In this document: positions 23,988-32,531 of the stretch, one piece after another
How the letters are laid out: every line of letters starts with the position of its first letter
How positions within the stretch are numbered: the stretch's first letter is position 1
Assembly: GCF_030817655.1 (NCBI RefSeq)
Contig: NZ_JAUSZM010000003.1
Location: 3,100,001-3,164,000 of the forward strand
Source: Streptomyces sp. V4I2
GTDB taxonomy: Bacteria > Actinomycetota > Actinomycetes > Streptomycetales > Streptomycetaceae
Direction of reading: 5' to 3'
Length of the DNA: 64,000 nucleotides
Notes under the pieces: model-generated
The model's database searches: none
What the model was told of the DNA's origin: nothing
The model's input: the letters and a program-made list of their open reading frames with translations, nothing else
Position numbers and translations under genes: made by a program

Positions 23988-24016
23988 TTGATCGATCATC
24001 GATCAGGGAGTTAGAG
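23988..24016 (+). promoter_or_regulatory. aceE promoter overlapped by a perfect 17-bp palindrome
   Basis: -35 TTGATC (23988-23993), 17-bp spacer, -10 TTAGAG (24011-24016). The spacer is filled by TGATCGAT-C-ATCGATCA (23989-24005), a perfect palindrome that starts within the -35. A bound protein would block RNA polymerase. Confidence 0.6.
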
Positions 24017-24119
24017 TCTCGACGGGCTTCCACCGAGGCCCCAGCCCTGTCCTGCCAAAGACAAAGGGCACCCCTGAAACCCTCATTGGGAACCCCCTTC
24101 GACTGAGGAAGGCGGCGAC

Positions 24120-26831
24120 ATGACCGACCCCAACGCCATCCAGCCGAGCGCGCTCGACCAGCTCCCGGACCGGGACCCGGAGGAGACCGCCGAATGGCAG
24201 GCCTCACTGGACGCGGTCGCCAAGGCGGCCGGGCCGCACCGCGCGGCGTACCTGATGCGGCGCACGCTGGAGCGGGCCGAGGGCACCGGCATCGCGCTGC
24301 CCAAGCTCCTCGAGACCGACTACGTCAACACCATCCCGACCGCCGCCGAGCCGTCCGCGCCCGGTGACGAGGCGATGGAAGCCCGGATCACCGCCTGGAA
24401 CCGCTGGAACGCGGCGGCGATGGTCAGCCGGGGCAGCAAGTACGGCGTCGGCGGCCACATCGCCACCTTCGCCTCCGCCGCCTGGCTGTACGAGACGGGC
24501 TTCAACCACTTCTTCAAGGGCAAGGAATCCCAGGAAGCGCCCGGCTCCGGCGACCAGCTGTACATCCAGGGCCACGCCTCCCCCGGTATCTACGCCCGCG
24601 CCTTCCTCGACGGCCGGCTCAACGAGGACCACCTCGACAACTTCCGCCGCGAGTCCGGCGGCAACGGCCTCCCGTCGTATCCGCACCCCCGCCGCCTGCC
24701 CTGGCTGTGGGAGTTCCCGACGGTGTCGATGGGCCTCGGCCCGCTCTCCGCGATCTACCAGGCGCGCTTCAACCGCTACCTGACCGCCCGCGGCATCAAG
24801 GACGTCTCCCAGTCGCACGTCTGGGCCTTCCTGGGCGACGGCGAGATGGACGAACCCGAGTCGACGGCGGCCCTCGCACTGGCCTCCCGCGAGGGTCTGG
24901 ACAACCTGACCTTCGTCATCAACTGCAACCTGCAGCGCCTCGACGGCCCGGTCCGCGCGAACTTCAAGATCGTGCAGGAGCTGGAGGCCCAGTTCCGCGG
25001 CGCCGGCTGGAACGTCATCAAGACGCTGTGGGGTTCGGCCTGGGACGAGCTGTTCCAGCTCGACACCACGGGCGCGCTGGTACGCCGCCTGCGCGAGGTA
25101 CCCGACGCCCAGGTGCAGACGTACCAGACCCGCGACGCCGCCTACATCCGCCAGGACTTCTTCGGCAAGGACCCGGCGCTCGTCGAGATGGCGAAGCTGC
25201 TGAGCGACGACAAGATCCTCGAGTGCTTCCACCTCTCCCGCGGTGGCCACGAGGCGCGCAAGGTGTACGCGGCGTACAAGGCGGCCGTGGACTTCAAGGG
25301 CGCCCCGACGGTCATCCTGGCCCAGACGGTCAAGGGCCACACCCTCGGCGAGGGCTTCGCGTCGAAGAACGCCAACCACCAGATGAAGAAGCTCTCGGTG
25401 GACGAGTTCAAGACGATGCGCGACCTGCTGGAGCTGCCGATCTCGGACAGCCAGTTCGTCGACGGGGTCGTGCCGTACGGCCACCCGGGCGCCGACTCCC
25501 CCGAGGTCCGCTACCTCCAGGAGCGCCGCGCGGCCCTCGGCGGCCCGGCCCCGGCCCGCCGCACGCAGCCGCTGGCCCCGCTGCCGGCCCCGTCGGAGAA
25601 GGCGTTCGCCTCCTTCGACAAGGGCTCCGGCACGCAGAACGTCGCGACCACGATGGCCTTCGTCCGGCTCGTCAAGGACCTGGTCCGCGACAAGGAGTCC
25701 GGCAAGCGCTGGGTGCCGATCGTCCCCGACGAGGCGCGCACCTTCGGCATGGAGAGCCTGTTCCCGTCGCTCGGGATCTACTCGCCCAAGGGCCAGACGT
25801 ACGAGCCGGTCGACCGCGACCAGCTGATGTACTACAAGGAGGCCACGAACGGCCAGATCCTCAACGAGGGGATCACCGAGGCCGGTTCGATGGCCGACTT
25901 CATCGCCGCGTCCACCGCGTACTCCACGCACGGCGAAGCGATGATCCCGTTCTACATCTTCTACTCGATGTTCGGCTGGCAGCGCACGGCCGACCAGATG
26001 TGGCAGCTCGGCGACCAGCTCGGCCGCGGCTTCCTCGTCGGCGCCACGGCGGGCCGGACGACCCTGACGGGCGAGGGTCTCCAGCACGCCGACGGCCACT
26101 CGCCGGTCATCGCGGCGACGAACCCCGCCGCCCTGACGTACGACCCGGCGTTCGCCTACGAGGTCGCGACGATCGTCAAGGACGGTCTGCGCCGGATGTA
26201 CGGCGAGGCGGCCCCGGGTGAGGACCAGAACGTCTTCTACTACCTGACCGTCTACAACGAGCCGCTGCCGCAGCCCGCGAAACCGTCGGGCCTCGGCATC
26301 GACGAGGGCATCGTCAAGGGCCTGTACCGGTTCAGCACGGCGGAGTCGGCGGGGCTGTCCCCGGTCGCCAACGCGCCGCGCATCCAGCTGCTGGGCTCCG
26401 GCACCGCGATCCACTGGGCGATCAAGGCGCAGAAGCTGCTCGCCGAGGAGTGGGGTGTGGCCGCCGACGTGTGGTCCGCGACCTCCTGGACCGAGTTGCG
26501 CCGCGACGCGCTGGAGGCCGACGCGGCTCTCCTGGAGGGCGAGGAGCGGGTGCCGTACGTCCGTCAGGCGCTGCACGGCGCCGAGGGCCCGGTGCTCGCG
26601 GTCTCCGACTATATGCGCCAGGTCCCCGACCAGATCGCGCAGTGGGTGGAGCAGGACTACTCCTCGCTGGGCGCCGACGGCTTCGGCCTCTCGGACACCC
26701 GTGACGCGGCCCGCCGCCACTTCGGTGTCGACGCCGAGTCGATCGTCGTCGCCGCCCTGGCCCAGCTCGCGAAGCGCGGCGAGGTCAAGGCGACCGCGGT
26801 GAAGGAAGCGCGGGCGAAGTACGGCCTGTAG
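24120..26831 (+). CDS. aceE: Pyruvate dehydrogenase E1 component (homodimeric)
   Basis: Thiamine-diphosphate enzyme that decarboxylates pyruvate and acetylates the lipoyl groups of E2. At 903 residues it is the single-chain AceE type. The ThDP/Mg motif runs [10 protein letters not shown] to [11 protein letters not shown] starting at about residue 239. The C-terminal transketolase-like domains include [19 protein letters not shown] and [21 protein letters not shown] precedes ATG 24120. It is monocistronic, downstream of a GntR gene, with lpd and sucB 2-5 kb upstream providing the remaining complex subunits. Confidence 0.96.
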   Translation: MTDPNAIQPSALDQLPDRDPEETAEWQASLDAVAKAAGPHRAAYLMRRTLERAEGTGIALPKLLETDYVNTIPTAAEPSAPGDEAMEARITAWNRWNAAAMVSRGSKYGVGGHIATFASAAWLYETGFNHFFKGKESQEAPGSGDQLYIQGHASPGIYARAFLDGRLNEDHLDNFRRESGGNGLPSYPHPRRLPWLWEFPTVSMGLGPLSAIYQARFNRYLTARGIKDVSQSHVWAFLGDGEMDEPESTAALALASREGLDNLTFVINCNLQRLDGPVRANFKIVQELEAQFRGAGWNVIKTLWGSAWDELFQLDTTGALVRRLREVPDAQVQTYQTRDAAYIRQDFFGKDPALVEMAKLLSDDKILECFHLSRGGHEARKVYAAYKAAVDFKGAPTVILAQTVKGHTLGEGFASKNANHQMKKLSVDEFKTMRDLLELPISDSQFVDGVVPYGHPGADSPEVRYLQERRAALGGPAPARRTQPLAPLPAPSEKAFASFDKGSGTQNVATTMAFVRLVKDLVRDKESGKRWVPIVPDEARTFGMESLFPSLGIYSPKGQTYEPVDRDQLMYYKEATNGQILNEGITEAGSMADFIAASTAYSTHGEAMIPFYIFYSMFGWQRTADQMWQLGDQLGRGFLVGATAGRTTLTGEGLQHADGHSPVIAATNPAALTYDPAFAYEVATIVKDGLRRMYGEAAPGEDQNVFYYLTVYNEPLPQPAKPSGLGIDEGIVKGLYRFSTAESAGLSPVANAPRIQLLGSGTAIHWAIKAQKLLAEEWGVAADVWSATSWTELRRDALEADAALLEGEERVPYVRQALHGAEGPVLAVSDYMRQVPDQIAQWVEQDYSSLGADGFGLSDTRDAARRHFGVDAESIVVAALAQLAKRGEVKATAVKEARAKYGL

Positions 26832-26864
26832 GACCTGTAGGACCTGAGGTCCGCTGACATCGAT

Positions 26865-26894
26865 GAAGGGGTACGGCTACCGCCGTGCCCCTTC
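26865..26894 (+). terminator. Terminator of aceE
   Basis: 13-bp stem GAAGGGGTACGGC / GCCGTGCCCCTTC (one G-U), tetraloop TACC, followed by GTTGT. Confidence 0.7.
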
Positions 26895-26924
26895 GTTGTC
26901 AGTGGCGCCCGGCATCATGGCCGT

Positions 26925-27914
26925 ATGCGTGCTGCCCGTCTGATCAAAATGGTGCTGCTGCTCCAGTCCCGGCCGTCCATGACCGCCGCCGAGCTGGCGC
27001 GGGAGCTGGAGGTGTCCGAGCGGACCGTCACCCGCGACGCGCAGGCGCTGTCGGAGGCGGGGGTGCCGGTGTACGCGGACCGGGGGCGGGCCGGCGGCTA
27101 CCGGCTGATCGGCGGGTACCGCACCCGGCTGACCGGACTGGCCCGCGGCGAGGCCGAGGCGCTGTTCCTGTCCGGGGTGCCGGGGGCGCTGCGGGAGATG
27201 GGCCTGGAGGACGCGGCCTCGGCGGCCCGGCTGAAGGTGTCGGCGGCCCTGCTGCCGTCGTTGAGCGACGCCTCCCGAACCGCCGCGCAGCGCTTCCACC
27301 TGGACGCGCCGAGCTGGTTCAAGGAGCCGAAGACCCCCGAACTGCTGCCCGCCGTCGCGGACGCGGTGTGGGACGACCGGCGGATCACCGCGCGCTATCG
27401 CGGCCGGGAAGCGGAGCGCTCGCAGGACGTCGTGCGCGAGCTGGAGCCGTACGGGCTCGTCCTCAAGGCGGGCGTCTGGTACCTGTGCGCGCGGGTGGCG
27501 GGGCAGAGCGACTCCTACCGGGTGTACCGGATCGACCGGTTCGCCGTGGTGACGGTCGGCGAGGAGCGGTTCGACCGGGACGAGGAGTTCGATCTGCCGG
27601 GCTTCTGGGAGGAGCGGGCCGAGCAGTTCGCCCGGTCGCTGCTGCGGGCGGAGGTGGTGGTGCGGCTGTCCGGGGACGGGGTGCGGAGACTGCCGTACAC
27701 GGTCGATCCCCCGTCGGCCCGGGAGGCGCTGGCAGCGGCCGGTGCCCCGGACCGCGACGGGCGGGTGACGGTGACCCTGCCGGTGGAGTCCGAGGAGGTC
27801 GCGCACACGCAGCTCGCGGCGCTCGGGCCGGAGGCGGAGGTGCTGGCACCGGAGAGCCTGCGGGCGCGTTTCGCCGGCGACGCGGCCAGACTGGCCTCGC
27901 TGTACGGGACATAA
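26925..27914 (+). CDS. HTH/WYL-domain transcriptional regulator
   Basis: A 329-residue regulator: N-terminal HTH_11/DeoR-like winged helix (MTAAELARELEVSERTVTRD), then a WYL domain with the ligand-binding core (VLKAGVWYLCARV, YRVYRIDRF), then a WCX-type C-terminal extension. WYL proteins bind nucleic acid or small ligands and often repress neighbouring genes. There is no convincing ribosome site before ATG 26925. The DUF4240 gene follows after 56 bp on the same strand and may be a target or co-transcribed gene. Confidence 0.88.
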   Translation: MRAARLIKMVLLLQSRPSMTAAELARELEVSERTVTRDAQALSEAGVPVYADRGRAGGYRLIGGYRTRLTGLARGEAEALFLSGVPGALREMGLEDAASAARLKVSAALLPSLSDASRTAAQRFHLDAPSWFKEPKTPELLPAVADAVWDDRRITARYRGREAERSQDVVRELEPYGLVLKAGVWYLCARVAGQSDSYRVYRIDRFAVVTVGEERFDRDEEFDLPGFWEERAEQFARSLLRAEVVVRLSGDGVRRLPYTVDPPSAREALAAAGAPDRDGRVTVTLPVESEEVAHTQLAALGPEAEVLAPESLRARFAGDAARLASLYGT

Positions 27915-27970
27915 CAATCCGCCCCACTCCACGTGCGTCCCACCTCTTCAGGGCCGATGCTGGACCCGTG

Positions 27971-28489
27971 ATGGACGAGACGGAGTTCTGGGAGCTGGTG
28001 GACGCCACCCGCGAGGCCGCCGAGGGCGACCCCGAGGAGCAGGCGGACCTGCTCGTGGACCGTCTTATCCAGCTGGACCCGGACATGGTCCTCGACTTCG
28101 CCCGTCACTTCGAGGCCCGCTACAACCGCGCCTACACCTGGGACCTGTGGGGCGCCGCCTGGGTCCTGCTGGACGGCGCGAGCGACGACGCCTTCGACTT
28201 CTTCCGGTGCTGGCTGATCGGCCAGGGCCGCGAGGTGTACGAGGGCGCGGTGCACGCCCCCGACTCGCTCGCCGACCTCCTGGACGACTTCGACGAGGAG
28301 ATCGACGGCGACGGCGAGGAACTCGGCTACGCGGCGGACGAGGCCTACGAGCAGCTCACCGGCACCGTCGCCCCCGACCTGGGCATCGCGCCCGCCCCCT
28401 CCGAGCCGGAGGGCACACCGCTCGACTTCGAGGACGAGTCGGTGCTGGCCGGGCGGTATCCGAAGCTGTGGGAGCGGTTCAGGGGCTGA
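27971..28489 (+). CDS. DUF4240 domain protein
   Basis: A 172-residue acidic soluble protein beginning MDETEFWELVDATREAA, the typical DUF4240 opening, with WDLWGAAWVLLDGASDDAFDFF in the middle and a Trp-rich C-terminal motif (YPKLWERFRG). Function unknown; the family is widespread and often sits near regulators. A GTG at 27968 directly precedes the ATG at 27971; a -10-like GATGCT 6 nt before that GTG could mean a leaderless start. Confidence 0.8.
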   Translation: MDETEFWELVDATREAAEGDPEEQADLLVDRLIQLDPDMVLDFARHFEARYNRAYTWDLWGAAWVLLDGASDDAFDFFRCWLIGQGREVYEGAVHAPDSLADLLDDFDEEIDGDGEELGYAADEAYEQLTGTVAPDLGIAPAPSEPEGTPLDFEDESVLAGRYPKLWERFRG

Positions 28490-28631
28490 CCCCGGCCGAC
28501 GCCCTGAACGGGGACTTCGCGCCCGGAACCCGCTCGCCCTCAGCGCTGGACGGACCGTCAGAAATCCTGCCGTAGGGGCGTGTTCCCCTTTCCTCGTGCT
28601 CTGGAGGTAGGGTAGGGCAATCCACCGGGGC

Positions 28632-28703
28632 AGCCAGGTGGCAAGCCGTACCCGGGCAGTGTGCCACCTGGCAGTCTGCCCACCGGCAACCTGCCAGGTG
28701 GCA
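28632..28703 (+). promoter_or_regulatory. Three 12-bp dyad operators spaced 30 bp apart
   Basis: AGCCAGGTGGCA (28632), TGCCACCTGGCA (28662) and TGCCAGGTGGCA (28692) share the palindrome TGCCA-SS-TGGCA (first copy with one mismatch). They repeat at exactly 30 bp, three helical turns. A weaker TGCCCACCGGCA lies midway at 28677. They lie 49-120 bp upstream of the XRE gene start. Confidence 0.7.
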
Positions 28704-28751
28704 ACCACCCTGGAACACTCCGTCACCCTCGGAAGGTGGGACTACGAGGAG

Positions 28752-29648
28752 ATGGCTTCGAAGGATCCCGCCGTGGAGCGGCGCCGGGTGCGGCTGGCCC
28801 TGCGCACGTTCCGCAACGAGGCGGGACTGAACCAACCGGACGTGGCGCAGGCCCTGTCCTGGTCACCGTCCAAGGTGATCCGCATCGAAGGCGGCTCGGT
28901 CGGTGTGTCCGTGACCGATCTGCGTGCCCTGCTCGATCTCTACGGCATTACGGAGTCCGATGTCCGGCAACAGCTCGAGGAGGCCGCCCGTGAGAGCCGG
29001 AAGCCTCCGTGGTGGAGCCCCTACCGGGACGTGGTGGACCCCCAGTTCGCCGTATACCTCGGCTTCGAGAGCGTGGCCGCCGAGTTGTACGCCTACGACC
29101 CCACGTTCGTCCCGGGACTGCTCCAGACCGAGGCGTACACGCGCGCGCTGCTCAACAGCCGGCACTCCGCCGAGAAGAGCGACGCGATCGTGGCGCTGCG
29201 GACGGAGCGCCAGGACCGGCTGCTGCGCGAGGCCTCGGAGCCTCGGCTGAACTTCCTGGTCGACGAGGCCGCGCTACGGCGCTTGATCGGTGGACCGGCC
29301 GTGATGCGCGAGCAGTTGCGGCACCTGAAGTCGCTCGCGGAACTCAGCCACGTGAGCCTCGGCGTGGTTCCCTTCGCCATCGGTCTGCACCCAGTGCTGC
29401 GCAACGGCTCGATCGCCCTGACGTTCAAGGACGACAACAACGACGTTCTCTTCGTGGAAGGTCCGAACGGCGCGCTGACCACCCGCGACGACCAGGACAG
29501 TGTCGTCGGCTACCTGACGAAGTTCGACAAGTCCCGCACCGATGCCCTCTCGGGCAGCGCTGCGGTCCGCTTCATCGACGAGGTGCTGGCCCAGTACCCG
29601 CACGGCCCTGCGACCGCGTCGAACGCCCTGCGGGACGCCCCGTCCTAG
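28752..29648 (+). CDS. XRE-family regulator with DUF5753 domain
   Basis: A 298-residue Streptomyces-type regulator: an N-terminal helix-turn-helix (LNQPDVAQALSWSPSKVIRIE), then the DUF5753 domain from about residue 100 (YDPTFVPGLLQTEAYTRALL; LNFLVDEAALRRLIG; LSHVSLGVVPFA). Such proteins usually pair with a small DUF397 protein and act in development or antibiotic control (BldD/WhiJ-like context). An open frame extends to 28638, but ATG 28752 has GAGGAG upstream and starts the domain, leaving the dyads at 28632-28703 as non-coding operators. A DUF397 gene is 1 kb downstream on the other strand. Confidence 0.88.
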   Translation: MASKDPAVERRRVRLALRTFRNEAGLNQPDVAQALSWSPSKVIRIEGGSVGVSVTDLRALLDLYGITESDVRQQLEEAARESRKPPWWSPYRDVVDPQFAVYLGFESVAAELYAYDPTFVPGLLQTEAYTRALLNSRHSAEKSDAIVALRTERQDRLLREASEPRLNFLVDEAALRRLIGGPAVMREQLRHLKSLAELSHVSLGVVPFAIGLHPVLRNGSIALTFKDDNNDVLFVEGPNGALTTRDDQDSVVGYLTKFDKSRTDALSGSAAVRFIDEVLAQYPHGPATASNALRDAPS

Positions 29649-29703
29649 CAGGAGCTTCGCCCCCCGCACCGGCGACACGTCGGACCGAGACCGGGAGAGG
29701 CCC

Positions 29704-30360
29704 GTGAAGGGTGTCTTCACACGGATACGCGACAGGCTGGCACGGAAACGTGCCCGCCCCGACACGCAGGGGTCGTCGACCGATGCCGTCGAGCCGACCG
29801 CCGTCAGCGAGTCGAGCGAGATCGGCGCGTCGGAACCTGTCGCGAACCCCCGGCCGACGAAGGCGTCGATCGTGTTCGTCGAGGCCCTTCCGGCGGATCG
29901 GCCGACCGACCCCACCGGACCGCAGACTCCGGCGGAGGTGCTGCCGGACCGGCAGCTCTCCGTACTCGACGTGGTGATGTACACACTCCACACGGTCATG
30001 CACTCGGACTCGGCTCTGAAGAACCTCCGCGGGCTGGTCGGGTGGTTCGCCCTGGTGTTCTGCGGGACCACCGGCTTCGCGGCGTCGGTGCTCTACGTCA
30101 TCCTCCACACCATCGCCCCGGGGTCCGCTCCCTCGTTCCGCGTCTTGGCGGCAAGCGTGTTCGGACTCGGCAGCCTCGGCACGCTGGTCGGCGCTGTCTG
30201 GGTGCGAATACTTCGAATACGCAGGCGTCCCAAGGCCGATCCCGCCGTCGGCGATGGCACCGCGCCCTCCGCCACCGTTACTTCCGGGACCGAACCCGTC
30301 CCTCGGACACCGGACGCAGGCCCAGCCCCAGACTCGGAAACCGGCGGACAGCAGCCGTAG
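29704..30360 (+). CDS. Hypothetical membrane protein, 218 aa
   Basis: Family not recognised. The N-terminal ~110 residues are hydrophilic and Pro/Thr/Ser-rich. Two hydrophobic segments follow (LVGWFALVFCGTTGFAASVL and a VFGLGSLGTLVGAVWV stretch), then a basic RRRPK stop-transfer and a Pro/Thr-rich tail. GTG 29704 has GGGAGAGG 4 nt upstream. It is 55 bp behind the XRE gene and may be co-transcribed. Its last 83 nt overlap the convergent gene ending at 30278. Confidence 0.6.
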   Translation: MKGVFTRIRDRLARKRARPDTQGSSTDAVEPTAVSESSEIGASEPVANPRPTKASIVFVEALPADRPTDPTGPQTPAEVLPDRQLSVLDVVMYTLHTVMHSDSALKNLRGLVGWFALVFCGTTGFAASVLYVILHTIAPGSAPSFRVLAASVFGLGSLGTLVGAVWVRILRIRRRPKADPAVGDGTAPSATVTSGTEPVPRTPDAGPAPDSETGGQQP

Positions 30361-30595
30361 TTCCGCGATCGAGCAGCAGGCCCGCGACACTCGCCACGAT
30401 CACGCCGGCCGAGGCCCACACCCATGGGCGCAGCGCGGGAGCCACCGCGAAGGAGAGGAGGACGCCCACCAGCGTGCCGGTTCCTCCGGACACCAGGAAG
30501 TAGGCGCCCAGCAACGCGGCCAGCGGCAACAGCGGTCTTGTAACAGGTCCGTGCGCGTGGCCGTTGGAAGCCTGTGGCCCTGTGGAATCCCCCAT
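30278..30595 (-). CDS. Small hypothetical membrane protein, 105 aa
   Basis: Not recognised. It starts MGDSTGPQASNGHAHG, has two membrane segments (LLPLAALLGAYFLVSGGTG; WVWASAGVIVASVAGLLL) separated by a short loop, and ends with a basic tail. ATG 30595 is chosen over the farther 30676 start because the intervening residues are not protein-like. The 3' end overlaps the convergent 29704 gene by 83 nt. Confidence 0.55.
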   Translation of the reverse strand: MGDSTGPQASNGHAHGPVTRPLLPLAALLGAYFLVSGGTGTLVGVLLSFAVAPALRPWVWASAGVIVASVAGLLLDRGTTAAVRRFPSLGLGLRPVSEGRVRSRK

Positions 30596-30722
30596 GTCGT
30601 CCCCAGACGGCTGTGTGTGACTCTGGTGGTGATCCGGACGCCGCGTCACTGCTGGGCTCAATCGAACCACAGGCACCCCCCGCCCCTATGCTCCCTCTGT
30701 CCCTGTGGCCGAAAACCGCCCA

Positions 30723-30929
30723 TCACAGCGGTCCTTCCAGGGTTCTGGCACATAACGCCCCGAGAAAATCCCTCCAGGCCACGGCCCCCACGGAGATGAC
30801 ATTCCCCTCCGGACGAGTCGACTCACGCACGCGAACCCCCCTGGCCATCAGGGCGACTTCCACGCAATCAACCGGATCGCAGGCACTGCTTTTGCGCCAG
30901 TCGAGTACGAGCAGGTCACCATCGCCCAC
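30723..30929 (-). CDS. DUF397 domain protein
   Basis: A 68-residue protein of the DUF397 family, which in Streptomyces is encoded beside XRE/DUF5753 regulators and antagonises or modulates them. Landmarks are LDWRKSSACDPVDCVEVA, then the VRVRESTRPEGNVISVGAVAW core with the final AWRDFLGAL. GTG 30929 is preceded by GAGGGAG 7 nt upstream. The expected partner, the XRE gene at 28752, is two genes away on the opposite strand, so the pair has been separated by the two membrane-protein genes. Confidence 0.8.
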   Translation of the reverse strand: MGDGDLLVLDWRKSSACDPVDCVEVALMARGVRVRESTRPEGNVISVGAVAWRDFLGALCARTLEGPL

Positions 30930-31208
30930 CCCTGACTCCCTCGCCCCACCAGGCCGGTGACCGCGCGGAACAGGGCTGCGCCTCGCCTGGAAACCCCCGT
31001 ATTTCCCGCTCTTGCCGGCTTCGGCGCACCGTATCGCAGGCGCCGGAAGCCTCGCAGGATGACGGCGGGAGTGGCCAGTGCGCGGCACAACCGGACCGCA
31101 GGTCACACACTCCTGCCCCACATTTGTCCTGAAAGGTTAGGCTCTCCGAAGTTGTGCGCCAAGTTGCAAACAAGCCCGATTACCGCGTGCGTCCGAGCCA
31201 CGGCGTCA

Positions 31209-31442
31209 TCAAGTGGCCGTGATCCGGCGGCGGTTGGTGTCCGTCGGGAGGTACGCCTGGGTGTTGTCGGCCTTCACCGCGTGGTACAGCGGTGCCGCGT
31301 TGGCCTGGTCCAGGGCGGAGGCGGTGACGGCGGCCGGGCCCAGCACGACGGCGGCGACCGCGCAGACGACGGCCCAGGGGCCGCGGGCGGTCCTGGCCCA
31401 ACCACCTGCGGTCTCCTTGGTGTTCATACGACTGCTGTTCAT
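31209..31442 (-). CDS. Small secreted or membrane protein, 77 aa
   Basis: Not recognised. The sequence has a basic start, a hydrophobic segment (AVVCAVAAVVLGPAAVTASA) that could be a signal peptide cleaved near ASA or a single anchor, and a short polar tail. GGAGG 7 nt before ATG 31442 decides the start over the GTG at 31451, which lies inside that ribosome site. It is downstream of the PGRP amidase on the same strand (97 bp). Confidence 0.5.
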   Translation of the reverse strand: MNSSRMNTKETAGGWARTARGPWAVVCAVAAVVLGPAAVTASALDQANAAPLYHAVKADNTQAYLPTDTNRRRITAT

Positions 31443-31539
31443 GATCCCCACCTCCGGTCAGTGCGTGTCACTGACGCTATGGCGGCCGCCTCGGGGGAAT
31501 CGGTGAGCGGGCTGGGAGAAGCCTGTGAGCCGGTCGCCG

Positions 31540-32343
31540 CTACGTCCTGCCCTGCAGGCGGGCCGCCAGGTCTCTGATCTCCGGGAGGCGGGCGCTGAGG
31601 GCCGCGCCCGGGCAGCTGGTCATGTAGCCGTCGTCGTGGCCGGCCAGGGCGGGGAGGGCGGCGGCGGTGCCGGCGGCGTAGCGGCTGTGGCCGTTGCTGG
31701 AGACCAGACGGACCGTCCGCCGGGGGTCGATGTCGGCGAGGCCCAGCTTCCAGGCGGCGAGGTGGGCGATCGCGTCGGTCATCACCTTCGGGACCGGCAC
31801 TTGGGAGGTGAAGGTGCCGAGGGCGGCGATGCCGGTGGTGCGGTGGTTGAAGCCCTGGGTGTGGGCGCCGGTGACGGGGCGGTCGGTGCCGCCCGCGCGG
31901 CCTTCGTAGATGGTGCCGCAGCGGTCGACGAGGAAGTTGTAGCCGATGTCGTCCCAGTGACGGGATTCGGTCATGCCCGCGGCGAGGTAGCGGATGATGC
32001 GGGGCGCCTCGGCGCAGTCGTAGGCGTTGGGCGAGTCCGTGTGGTGGATGAACACCGCGAGGACCTTGTCGTCGTAGCGCGGCGGCGGCCGGGTGCGGGT
32101 GCTGTCCTCCCCCGCCCAGACCGAGCGCGGCACGATGTGCGGTCTGGTCGCGGAGCGGGCCGCGGCGGGGCGGGCCTCGGCCTGCCGGGCACCGGCGGCG
32201 GCCGAGCGCTCGACGCCGCCCGCGCACAGCACCAGGACGACGGCCGCGGCGAGGCCGGGCAGACAGCCGAGGAGCACCAGCGCGGCCCTCGGTATGTGCA
32301 CCGCGCGTGTTTTCCGGGCACCCTTCGGTCTTCGGACACGCAT
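31540..32343 (-). CDS. PGRP/Amidase_2-type N-acetylmuramoyl-L-alanine amidase
   Basis: Exported peptidoglycan hydrolase of 267 residues. It has an N-terminal membrane/signal segment (ALVLLGCLPGLAAAVVLVLC), an Ala-rich spacer, then the PGRP-type domain: IVPRSVWAGEDS, VFIHHTDSPNAYDC with zinc ligand His, GYNFLVDRCGTIYEGRAGG, GAHTQGFNHRTTGIA with the second His, and the Cys ligand at TSCPGAAL. It should cut the lactyl-amide bond of peptidoglycan. ATG 32343 is used; it is divergent from the MarP-like protease, sharing a 188-bp regulatory region. Confidence 0.88.
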   Translation of the reverse strand: MRVRRPKGARKTRAVHIPRAALVLLGCLPGLAAAVVLVLCAGGVERSAAAGARQAEARPAAARSATRPHIVPRSVWAGEDSTRTRPPPRYDDKVLAVFIHHTDSPNAYDCAEAPRIIRYLAAGMTESRHWDDIGYNFLVDRCGTIYEGRAGGTDRPVTGAHTQGFNHRTTGIAALGTFTSQVPVPKVMTDAIAHLAAWKLGLADIDPRRTVRLVSSNGHSRYAAGTAAALPALAGHDDGYMTSCPGAALSARLPEIRDLAARLQGRT

Positions 32344-32442
32344 GGTTTCCACTGTCCGACCGATCCGGTCCGCCCGCGATGTGTGCTGTGCCACCCGGTG
32401 GAACCATCGTCCCGGTCCGGGACGTTTTTCCAGGTGCACGCA

Positions 32443-32469
32443 CGCGTGGCGGGTTCCGGACGCCACGCG
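32443..32469. promoter_or_regulatory. 9-bp inverted repeat between amidase and MarP-like genes
   Basis: CGCGTGGCG-N9-CGCCACGCG, perfect arms, in the shared divergent region. It could be an operator controlling both cell-wall genes or an RNA hairpin. Confidence 0.4.
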
Positions 32470-32531
32470 CGCGTGGCTGATCACTGGGCGCATCCCGTGC
32501 GTACTAAGGGTTCCTGGAGAAAGGCGGCTCA

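Noticed and set aside
24204..26720. Minus-strand open frame over aceE (838 codons)
   Set aside because: Antisense shadow of a clear AceE gene.
28638..28751. N-terminal extension of the XRE regulator from ATG 28638
   Set aside because: The extension is translated palindrome sequence (Cys/Pro-rich) and the ATG at 28752 has its own ribosome site; the region is better explained as operators.
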